Of a stretch of 41,483 nucleotides of DNA, positions 33,101 through 41,483 are shown piece after piece. Location: NCBI GenBank assembly GCA_000320605.2, contig KB445823.1, forward strand, positions 1 through 41,483, in the 5' to 3' direction. Positions within the stretch are counted from its first letter, which is position 1. Every line of letters begins with the position of its first letter. The notes beneath the pieces were generated by a model. The model was not told where the DNA came from, ran no database searches, and saw nothing but the letters and a program-made list of their open reading frames with translations. Source of the DNA: Gelatoporia subvermispora B. Lineage: Eukaryota > Basidiomycota > Agaricomycetes > Polyporales > Gelatoporiaceae. The position numbers and the translations under genes are program-made.

Positions 33101-34732
33101 ATCGGTTCGACGCTCGATGCGCGCGCTGCCCCTGCATGACGCAGGCATACTTCTGACAACGTTCTGAGAAGGTCCGGTGCACCCGCCCGTTTCGGCGCGA
33201 CCGCACCCGGCGGACGATGCAGACGCAAGGCAGTGAGCAGTGACGCCGTGATCGCTCGCCGGTGCCCATACGAGGCTGCTAGTGCCGGCGCGGCGACAGC
33301 GCGCGCACGTATGTTGCACGAGAAGCAGCGCGGGGCACGTGGCGCGCGGTGCGCTGAGCCCCGCAGCAAGAGCGGCGTCGGCCGCGCGGTGCGTTCTGCA
33401 CACACGCCGGGCGCATCAGATGGTCTGTGCGCGCACGCCAGCCCGGCCCGCGCGCGCACCCGTGTGCCGCACGTCGCATGCCGGCGCATGGGAACGCCGG
33501 CGCGGCAAGCGCGGCCCATGCGTTCCTAGCACGACGCTTGTCCGACAGCATGCGTGCGTGCGCTGGGAACCTGTGGGGCATTTCGTATTGGGCACTGCGT
33601 ATTGGGCATTTGTCGTCGCCGACATATGTACGGTGTGGTCTGGAATTCCGCGCGAGACGCTGCGGCCCTGGCGGTGCCGGGAGGGTCCAGCGTGTGCGTG
33701 GACGGCCGGTGGGGACACCCGAAGATGCCCGGCGGAGGAAGCACCACGTACAGGCTGCCAAGCAGGGCAGGTCGCCTTTGCAATAGTGCGTGTCGAGCAA
33801 TGCGGCGGTCCGATTGCCATTTCCAAATACGCAGCGCTCCGTCCGGGAAGCGCACGATCGAATCTAGTCCGTTCCAGTCGCAGGCGCGAAGCCAGTGGCT
33901 GGCTCCGACCAATTGCGCTGGCAATTGCACTGACCCAGGGGGATCGTCGGCGTCCGAGCACAGACTAGTGCGCACTTGACTGGATCCACGCGCCACTGCG
34001 TCTCCGCGCGCTCACTGCGAGGTTGGTTAGCCTGCTGGGTCATGGTCGGGGCCTGGAGACGGCGAGGGCGATGGAGTTTGCTTAGGTGTTTGGTAGCCGG
34101 ATCGGAATGGAATCAAACCGTAGCACGATACTGGCACCCTTTCTGCGTGGAGCGCGGAGGAGAGATAGAAGCACCAAGGTCCGCCGCTTCTCTAAGCAAG
34201 CGCGAATGGCCGATGCAGATGAAGCGGAGTGCTAGAAGCTCAAGATGTAGGGTCTTGTGACAATGAAATCCAGCCCAGCAGCACTCTCGCGACTCACTCA
34301 GGAGAGCGAAGACAGCAAGACAAAGACATGCATCATCCTCAACGTTCAAAAAAAGTCCTCCCCTCCGCGGGACATGGCTGCACGTGACCGCGCCATCGCG
34401 AATAGCCCCGAGTTCGAATCCGGGCTCTCCCCCTTTTTTGCGATGCGGGTGCGCCTTCGCCGCCCGAATACGAGCCCTTGAACCCACTCAATACCCACAA
34501 GCAATTCCGTGTGCCGATGTCGCAAGGAGGCATCATCACCACCTGAAAATGCCCGAAAGATCCAAGGTGCGCCTGCGACAGGGGAACGGTCACGTGCGTC
34601 GCGTGTGTACAACGTCCCGCGCGACGCGTCGCGTTTCTCCCAGCCACCCTGCACCAGCCACCTCCCCGACCAATCTCCCCAGCTCCCAGCGCACCACACC
34701 CACAGCCCAGCCACGGTTCCTCGGGTGCCGGC
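30165..34732. other. GC-rich interval without a supported gene
   Basis: About 4.5 kb, densely CpG-rich to about 33.9 kb. Nearly every frame is open for 60-265 codons on both strands, which reflects base composition. None has a leader, domain or consistent splicing. Between 34370 and 34440 there is a B-box-like AGTTCGAATCC followed by T6, but no cloverleaf. The last part holds the EZH2 promoter. Confidence 0.5.
34411..34439 (+). other. Pol III B-box-like site with T-run
   Basis: AGTTCGAATCCGG differs from the tRNA B-box GGTTCGANTCC at one position, and a run of six T follows at 34434-34439 as a Pol III terminator would. The acceptor, D and anticodon arms cannot be built from the upstream bases. 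It may be a tRNA relic or chance. Confidence 0.25.
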
Positions 34733-37530
34733 ATGTCCTCGCGCCCCCACCCTGCCCCAACGGCGGCGGCGCGCCCGCTCCTCACCCACCTCCGCGCGGA
34801 CGCGCTCGAGCTCACGACCGCGCTCGTGCGCGCCGTCTTCCGCGAGGTCTGGCGCGAGTTCCACGCGTGGGCGCAGGACGACGCGCGCCGCGCCCTCGCA
34901 TCCTTGTCCCCCCCGGACACGTCCGCCCGCCATCGCGCGCGCCGCCCCGGCGGGCCCGGCCTGCGCGTCCCCGCCGCCCTCCGCGCAGAACGCGCCCCCG
35001 CAGCGCCCCCGCCCGGCGCGCAAGCGGCGCAGGACGCCTCCGGCTCTTATGAGTTCGAGGTGTGCGCGTGGGACGAAGACCAGCTGGGCGCGCCCGGGCC
35101 GTGCAGGCGCGAGACGTTCGTGTCCGCCCCGACGAGGGCGCCCCCGATCGCGCCGTGCCCGCCGTACGAGGCGTGCACGCCGGTGGGCGAGAGCATCTTC
35201 CACGGGGACGACCCGGAGGAGATGGCGTTCCTCCCCGAGGCGGACGACGCGGCGTTCCCGCACGGCGAGCTGCTCGCGCAGCACGACGGCCTCGCGTGGC
35301 AAACGAGCACATTCGATCCGGACTGTGAGTGACCTGGTACTCCGAGCCCGCCCACGGCCTGACGCGCCGTGCCCCCGCGCGAGCAGTGAACGCCATAATC
35401 ATCGAGGCGGCGTACCGCCTGCACCACGAGCGGGGAGTGTCCCTCGCGCACATCGACGAGACGGCCGTCCTGCCGTGCATGCTGAGCGACCCGCAGGGCC
35501 CGCTCGCCCTCGCCGCGCACAGGTACGCCAGTCCGGCGGCGCCCGCAAACTCGGCTGACATCCTGTAGAGACCTCCTCGACTGGCCCGGCTCCTCGCACC
35601 GGGCATACCCCCCGATCTGGGAATCGGTCGTCCGCCCGCCTGTAGACACCCTGCGGGACAGGCTGCAGAACGGCCTCTTGTTGTTCTGTCCAAACCTTAG
35701 CTGCGTTAAAGCGCTCTGCGCGTCACATAGTAGGTGCATCTTGTTCTGTGCTCCAGACGTGACGGGGTCTGATCTCTCGTAAAGACCATACTCCACAGGT
35801 TGTACTAGAGTCAGACAACAACCTTTTGCAGTCACTCGACACAGCCTTTGAACCACCAACCAAGGCTTGCAGCAGCAATTGTTACCTGAACCGGCCAGAC
35901 CTGGGCATTATAGCAGTAAGTCTGAGTAGGATATTTTCGTAATGGCGATTACGATATCAGGTTCCAAGGGCAAACCACCATGGAGCAAGACGGAGATTGA
36001 CGATTTACATGTCATCCTACAGCTATCACCTCAATCGACGCCATGCGACCTCGCCGCACTGTGTCGCAAACCATGTTGGGAGGTACAGTCGCCTCACAAG
36101 AACCCTGCGTGTGCAGTTCCGATCATCCAGACTTGTCTCGTAGGTGTCACGGATCCGCGCTTCCCTAACATCTCTTCGAACTCCTCGATGCGAAATTGCA
36201 GCACCAAGCGAGGACATCGCACTCGAGGGTAACGAAGAGCTGGAGTTTGGTACGACCTCGCCCCTTACAGCTGTCGATCATCGTGACCTAAGCCCTGTAG
36301 CAGACCACAAACATACTACCTTCATGCCGTACGTTAGCTGTCGCCATCCGGTAGGCCTATCTGTACTCATATCAGCAGTAACCCCCCGTGTGTGCACCGG
36401 GGCCCGTGTGACAAAGCCTCGAAGTGTGCGTGCTACCTGAACAAGGCCCACTGCGAGCGCAACTGCAGGTGCAGCCTATCGTGTATGTGCACCCCTCGCA
36501 CCTTGTCACTCAAGCCCGTGTCAAACCAAAATCCGCAGGTGTCAGACGCTGGCAAGGGTGCCGGTGCGCTGGCAAGGCGAACAGACGCAAGGCATGTCTT
36601 GACCGGTGTCCGTGCCGCCTCGCCAACCGGGAGTGCGACCCCGAGTTGTGCACGTCATGCGAAGCACAGTCAGTTCCTCATCCTCATCGGCGCCTTCACT
36701 CACTCACATATCTCCCTCCACTAGCGGTACGTGCCCCAAAATCTCGCATGCAGCCCCTCGCACCCGCCGCCTGACGATGCCGCAGATTTTGATTCGCACC
36801 TGTGCCGCAACTCCCAGATCTTCAAAGCGCGCCGTAAGGTGTGCTCGGCGCGCGCTCCCTATACGCACATGATCTAAACTCGATTACGCTCAGACTATCG
36901 AAATCAAGACCGGCACATGCGGGCTCGGAGCGTTTTTGCTAGAAGGCGCCGAGAAGGGCGACCTCGTCACAGGTTCGGTCTGCTCGGATGTGCACCGTGC
37001 CTCAGGCGGATCGCTAAGCCCTCCCACGTCAGAATACGTCGGCGAGCTCATCTACGAGCCCACATTCGACACGCGCGGGTGAGTCGCGCCGCGCGCCCGT
37101 CGCAGCCCCCACTGACATTCGCACGGCGCCCGCAGCCTCCTGGCGACGCACCGCGGCCGCAGCTACGTCTACGGCCTGAACCGCGAGCTCAACGTGGACG
37201 GCTCGGGCGCGGGGAACGAGTCCCGCTTCATCAACCACGCGCGGGGCAAGGACGCGAACTGCGCCGTCACAAGTAGGTCCATCGCCCGCCGTCCGCTCGT
37301 CGTCTGCCCCGTTTCGCCGCTGACCCCGCACCCCCCAGTCAAGCTCGTGAACGGCGACCACCGCATCGGGGTATATGCGCGTGAGTCCCAGGGCCCCAGT
37401 GCGCGCTCGTGTGCGCGCCGAGTCGCGCTCGCTGACGCGTGCGTCTTCTTTCGGTCTAGGAAAACGAATCCAAGCTGGGGCGGAGCTCTTCCTCGATTAC
37501 GGCCCCGAATTCTATTTCAACAAGCCTTAG
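34733..37530 (+). CDS. EZH2/E(z)-like histone H3K27 methyltransferase (KMT6)
   Basis: Catalytic subunit of Polycomb repressive complex 2, which methylates histone H3 Lys27 in facultative heterochromatin. The first exon holds LELTTALVRAVFREVWREFH and YEACTPVGESIFHGDDPEEM. Next come AIIIEAAYRLHHE...LPCMLSDPQGPLALAAHR, DLLDWPGSSHRAYPPIW with LLFCPNLSCVKALC, ACSSNCYLNRPD, and a SANT-like PPWSKTEIDDLHVILQLSP. The CXC region reads CVHRGPCDKASKCACYLNKA and WQGCRCAGKANRRKACLDRC. The SET domain reads TGTCGLGAFLLEGAEKGDLV, EYVGELIYEPTFDTRG, RGRSYVYGLNRELNVDGSGA, GNESRFINHARGKDANC (cofactor-binding NH) and KLVNGDHRIGVYARKRIQAG, ending FLDYGPEFYFNKP. More than ten short introns are needed. Joins between 36140 and 36400 are the least certain. 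Confidence 0.9.
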
Positions 37531-38211
37531 CACATCGAAGCAGGGGTTGCCAGGGCCCTGCGCCGTGCCGCAATCTCCGCGAGAGCTCCCACGAAATGTG
37601 AAAATACCGCGCGAGGGTGTTGGACAGCCGTCGCGCCAGAAGACAGGCTTCGAGCTTGCGGTGGCGGGGGTTCCTTCAGGTACGCTGCTGTGCAGGCTTC
37701 TTCTCGGAATCGCTGCGAATCGCTGCGAGGCGCGGAGCTCCGACACACCGCCCGAGAGACGCCGCTGGAGAAACGCTGCACGTCCGATGACGGCACGCTG
37801 ATCAGAACGCCCGGGACGTGTGAGATAGCTGTGTGACATCCTGGAAGGGACGGAGTGGGTGGATCCCGCAGTGTCTGGAAGTCCCTCGAGCGCTTCAGTC
37901 CATATCGAGATCACAATAGTGATTTGCGCCGGCCCATTCAACCAGTCGCACCACTTGCCTTACGACCATGCGTGATAAGCTCCCTGAGAAAGGACTTAGT
38001 AAATGCTCGCGCCAACTCTAGTGAGGCTCGAGGGTTCGAACGTGTCTAGCACCAGTGAGAGCGAGAGCAATCGTGTGAATCCATCCAGAGATCAGGGTAT
38101 CAGAATGTAGCGAGCGCAGACGTGCACGAAAGGCTAGGAGAGAGAGAATGTACCATAAGCAACCATGAATCGCGCCCTACTGCGTGTCCAGAGGGGAACT
38201 CACTAGCAGCC
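37531..38211. other. convergent intergenic space
   Basis: Between the 3' ends of the EZH2-like gene (+) and COG8 (-). Frames at 37456-37941 (-) and 37547-37801 (+) overlap and show no domain. Nothing else seen. Confidence 0.5.
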
Positions 38212-40050
38212 CTAAGGTTCCGTCGAGCCATTCGCCGCTGCCGCTGCCTCTGCAGTCTCCGCAACCTTGCTCGTACCCTCTTCCAGCGCCTCCTCCCATC
38301 TCGCGATTGCCTTCTGTAGAGCATCCCCAGGTCCCGCTTCTGCCACCGGGACTCCATACAGCCCCTCTACGAGAGCGCGCCTCGCATACGGCACAAGAAC
38401 CCTGACATACGCCGCCCCCGCCGCCCGCAGCACCTTCTGGTCCCTCTCCCCCTCCGCCCTGGTCTTCTTATCCGGCCCGAGCACGCCATCTGTGCAAGCC
38501 GAGAGCGCCTCCGCCCCCCGCGCAAGCGCATCCTCCAGCGCGTCCAACAGGTCGCCCATGGCGTCCCGCGGCGCGACGTTCCGCACGCCGTTGAGCGTCT
38601 CCGAGAGCGCATTCGTGAGCACCGCAAGCGGCGGGAAGGACGCGAGGAGCGGCGGGGGCGCGTACGGCGAGGCCGGCAGCGCCGTGCGCGCGTCGGGGAC
38701 GGGCGGGACGGGCGCGGGCGCGTCGGCCTTCGCGGGGATCAGAGACGGCGCGAGGAACGTGCGGGAGGGCGCGCCGCCCTTCTCGCGCGCTGCGCGGGCG
38801 GCGCGTTCGAAGGCGTCCGCGGCGTCTGCGAAGGCGCGGCGCGCCCATGTGCGGACCGCGCGCGCGACGGGCGGGCGGACGAGCGCGGCGAAGTCGAGCC
38901 CCGAACGCGCGAATGCGGCGGAGCAGTATGCGAGCTGCGTGAGGAGGGGAGGGAGGAGGGGAGGCGGGATGTGTGGGAGGGCGGCCTCGAGGCGCGCGAG
39001 AAGCGCCGCGAGGAGGTGCGTCGTGCACGCTGTGAGGAGAGTGTGCAGTGCTGGGTCGGGGCCAGGCGCAGGCTGAGTGGACTGGGAGTGAGATGGATTG
39101 GGAGGAGAGAGCGCAGAGGCAGAAGCGTGAGGGCGTTCGAGGAAGATGGTGGTGTACTGTGTGATGAGATCGTGTACGCCCTCGCGCCAAGCGTCGAGAT
39201 ACCGCTTCATATACCGCGCCCATGTCTCCCCTGCTCGCCGCATCGTCTCAGCATCGCCCTCCTCTGCTACCCCACGGACATCGCCTTCAAATGCGGCAAG
39301 GACGGCCTCCAGATGTGCCCGACGCCCCGCAAGGAACGCAAGCGCAAGCTCGCGCTCGTCCAGCGCGCCCGTCGCACGCAGGACAGAGACGGAGCGGAAG
39401 AGTGCGGGCAATTTCGCGGGGGCCGCGAGCGCGCGGAGAAGTTGGACGAGCATGGCGTGTATGCGTGCGGCGCAGGCGGCGTGCACGGCGCCGAGGAGCG
39501 GGCAGGGCACACGCTTGGCGAGGTCTTCCGCGTGTCGTGCGAGACGGAGCGCATCGGTGTGTGCGTGCGCACGGACGGCGGCGTCGAGGAGCGTGGGGAG
39601 CGAAAGGAGGTCGTGCAACTTGTCGGCGTGCTCGCGGACGCGTGCAGCAGCGCGCCGCTCGCTGCTGAGTGCGCGGGTGTCCTGGGTGAGTGTGCGCGCA
39701 GCCGCATCTAGACCAGGAAGTGCATCTGTCAGTGCGGAGAGCGACGACGAGAGCGACGAGAGCGTGTTATTGAGAGCGGCAGTGCTAGCGTGGAGGGACA
39801 GGAAGGTTGGGTACGAGGCATGGCAAAGCGTCGTGAGTGCTGTCGTGAGCTGGGCAGATGATGCGGCAAGAGTTGCTGGCTCTGACTGAAGCTCAGAAAG
39901 CGGGAGGCTGGTCAGATGTGCAAGGTACACCGATGCGGATGAGGACAGCGCAGAGGTGCTCGACGATGCGCCTGGCGACGAGGTCAGCATCTCAGCCAGA
40001 CTGGGCAACTCCGTGAGATCTCCATCTTGTGGTTCGGATACAGTGCTCAT
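38212..40050 (-). CDS. COG8: conserved oligomeric Golgi complex subunit 8
   Basis: Dor1-like subunit of the COG tethering complex, which acts in retrograde vesicle traffic at the Golgi. The frame is continuous, without introns. The start at 40050 (MSTVSEPQDGDLTELPSLAE) gives 612 residues; an upstream Met at 40089 would add 13. The Dor1 region shows YLAHLTSLPLSELQSEPATL, the Ser/Leu-rich coiled-coil-forming stretch LSSLSSSLSALTDALPGLDA, then HDLLSLPTLLDAAVRAH, KLPALFRSVSVLRATGALDE, ELALAFLAGRRAHLEAVL and ETWARYMKRYLDAWREGVHD with LITQYTTIFLERP. An Ala-rich C-terminal half follows, with a conserved tail AAYVRVLVPYARRALVEGLY. A truncated copy of this tail lies at 12.5-12.9 kb. Low intron number is unlike its neighbours. 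Predicted peripheral, cytosolic face of the Golgi. Confidence 0.92.
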   Translation of the reverse strand: MSTVSEPQDGDLTELPSLAEMLTSSPGASSSTSALSSSASVYLAHLTSLPLSELQSEPATLAASSAQLTTALTTLCHASYPTFLSLHASTAALNNTLSSLSSSLSALTDALPGLDAAARTLTQDTRALSSERRAAARVREHADKLHDLLSLPTLLDAAVRAHAHTDALRLARHAEDLAKRVPCPLLGAVHAACAARIHAMLVQLLRALAAPAKLPALFRSVSVLRATGALDERELALAFLAGRRAHLEAVLAAFEGDVRGVAEEGDAETMRRAGETWARYMKRYLDAWREGVHDLITQYTTIFLERPHASASALSPPNPSHSQSTQPAPGPDPALHTLLTACTTHLLAALLARLEAALPHIPPPLLPPLLTQLAYCSAAFARSGLDFAALVRPPVARAVRTWARRAFADAADAFERAARAAREKGGAPSRTFLAPSLIPAKADAPAPVPPVPDARTALPASPYAPPPLLASFPPLAVLTNALSETLNGVRNVAPRDAMGDLLDALEDALARGAEALSACTDGVLGPDKKTRAEGERDQKVLRAAGAAYVRVLVPYARRALVEGLYGVPVAEAGPGDALQKAIARWEEALEEGTSKVAETAEAAAAANGSTEP

Positions 40051-40600
40051 GACTTTGTGTGCCACTGTAGTGGATGCTGCTGTGCGCACAGCACAAGCAC
40101 CGGCAAAGTGTTGGTGAGGCGCTCAGGCACATTTAACGCCCACAGCACGCGCTTCGAGCTGCTTCCAAGTCGAACAGCCACTGCGAACAAATACGTGCGC
40201 TATCGGCGCTGCTACCGCACGCCAGGTTCCAAGCGGACCATATGCATCACAATCACAACACTGAACGACTCCCCATAGGAATTGAGGGATAGTTTCCCTA
40301 GATTTCGGACTTCACAACAAGTGTGACCAGCGTGTCTATGACTGGTGAGGCGAAACCGTGACATCCTCAAACTCTTGTAGACACTGTGTCCTGGATGTGC
40401 TCGCGAAGATTGTCTTCAGCCACACCACATTCTAATATGGTGTAAGAGGTCATTCATCGGCCTACAAAAGTTCTGGCTCTGACCACGTAAGCTCGGATGA
40501 GGTTCAGGCAGCTCAGGGCAGCTCGGGAGAGTTTTGGGTCTCCGCCCAGGCTTTGTAATTAAAACAGACCGTTGAAGGAACATTTGAGCGTGGGGGAATG

Positions 40601-40770
40601 CACGGTTAAACGGTTGAACGGTTGGACGAGCAGAACAATAGTTGAACGGGGGATTGCACAGTTGAACGGAGGGAATGCACAGTTGAACGCAGGAATCGCA
40701 CGGTTGAACAGAGGAATCGCACAATTGAACGGGGAGATCACACGGTTGAGCAGAGCGATCGCACAGTCCA
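40601..40770 (+). repeat. 21-bp minisatellite
   Basis: Six or so consecutive units of the form CACAGTTGAACGGAGGAATCG with point changes; upstream half-units extend back to about 40601. Because 21 is divisible by three, the plus-strand frame (40572-40832) encodes a seven-residue repeat (GIAQLNG, GNAQLNA, GIARLNR, GIAQLNG, EITRLSR), and the minus strand encodes a Cys-Asp/Pro heptad. There is no clear gene around it. Confidence 0.85.
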
Positions 40771-41483
40771 CCACACATGTCGGGCAGGACAAAAGAATAG
40801 AGCACAAAAAAGAACTCGAACATGTGCACTAAGCCACAAAACGAGAATGCTTCCCTGCACATTGTATAATGTATGAGATGATGATGCACAATCTATACAC
40901 GGAAGCTACTCACCATGAGGATCACAATACCAGCTTCTCTCTCACATACAAGAGCAGCATGGTAGTACAATCGGTGCTAGGGATATGATAGGAGCAGGGA
41001 AACACGATTAATGCAGGCAATGCAATGGAGCACACAGAATGTTGCTTGAAGGGCGAGCCACTGCGGAGCACATATGCTAATGGCACACCATAAAAGCAGT
41101 AGAAGGGAACCCGGTAGTGCAAATGGTATGTGCAACACTATGCAAGCCTGACTGGCCTCGCTCGACTGCATGGCCTACACTCACCCTGTGTCCAACCATG
41201 CTGCTCTTCAACTACTCTCATGCTGCCAGCCCTCCTCCCATCCTTGTGTACCTCCCCACCTCGTTAAATGTGTTCATATACCGCACAACGACCTTGCGCT
41301 CGTGCGCTAGTGTTGTTTTTGTCAGCACGGTGACGAGGATTCACTGGGATTGGACGACGAGCTTCCCGCGACGCTGCTGCACAGCTGGGGAAGCCACCCG
41401 CCGCTTACATAATTTCGTAGAACAGTTTGTCGCGTCTCGTGTATCGCGCACCTCAGTCTTTGACCTTACGGAGACTGAGGTGA
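40771..41483. other. right-edge interval, no supported gene
   Basis: AT-richer sequence with only 60-70-codon frames on the minus strand. An inverted repeat closes the window at 41449-41482. Confidence 0.4.
41449..41482. repeat. perfect 11-bp inverted repeat
   Basis: CACCTCAGTCT (41449-41459) is the exact reverse complement of AGACTGAGGTG (41472-41482), separated by 12 bases. It could form a hairpin in RNA. With the window ending at 41483, its context (3' UTR, small hairpin RNA or element end) cannot be judged. Confidence 0.6.

Noticed and set aside
30300..33970. Many open frames of 100-265 codons on both strands
   Set aside because: All overlap each other in up to six frames and translate to Arg/Ala/Pro-rich sequence, as GC-rich DNA does by chance. 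No domain, leader or splice-consistent model.
38028..38050. GGTTCGAAC resembling a tRNA T-loop
   Set aside because: The T-stem does not pair and no acceptor or anticodon arm can be drawn around it.
1..41483. CRISPR array, prophage or bacterial operon
   Set aside because: No evenly spaced direct repeats with unique spacers, no phage genes, and intron-rich eukaryotic genes throughout.

Overview
This window looks like nuclear DNA of a basidiomycete fungus, most likely an Agaricomycete. Genes are split by many short GT-AG introns of about 45-70 nt. The gene set is fungal: an HXT-type sugar porter, a proteasome alpha5 subunit, COG8, an E(z)-type H3K27 methyltransferase, and a divergent Galpha subunit of the kind expanded in mushrooms. 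I saw no phage, plasmid, CRISPR or bacterial operon features. All exon models come from reading splice sites and conserved protein motifs by eye; no search or alignment program was run.

Layout. 0-2 kb: a weak hypothetical ORF and a short secreted protein. 2.3-4.6 kb (-): an intact sugar transporter. 6.8-8.4 kb (+): a secreted, cysteine-free repeat protein built from tandem exon modules, with dibasic (KR/RR) sites (KEP-1). 9.0-10.4 kb (-): inositol monophosphatase. 11.0-12.0 kb (-): a weak hypothetical gene and a broken F-box gene. 12.5-12.9 kb (+): a broken copy of the 3' end of COG8, whose intact gene lies at 38.2-40.1 kb. 12.9-16.7 kb: gene-poor. 16.7-22.1 kb: a block with PSMA5 (-), RidA/MMF1 (-) and a second secreted repeat protein, KEP-2 (+). 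22.5-26.5 kb: a diverged tandem copy of that block in which PSMA5 and RidA are pseudogenes but the secreted gene (KEP-3) is open and remodelled. 27.5-30.2 kb (-): Galpha subunit. 30.2-34.7 kb: very GC-rich and without a convincing gene. 34.7-37.5 kb (+): EZH2-like methyltransferase. 38.2-40.05 kb (-): COG8. 40.6-40.8 kb: a 21-bp minisatellite.

The most interesting content is the KEP family. Three genes encode proteins with a signal peptide and no cysteine. Repeated helix-like modules are separated by KR or RR pairs, as expected for precursors cut by the Golgi protease Kex2 into several peptides. KEP-1 grows by duplicating whole phase-1 exons. KEP-2 and KEP-3 arose by block duplication, after which the housekeeping passengers decayed and the secreted gene was kept. 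All three carry a TATA box and the same 5' leader 9-mer CACGAACAC. Their function is unknown. The other genes are ordinary cellular genes with no obvious joint pathway.
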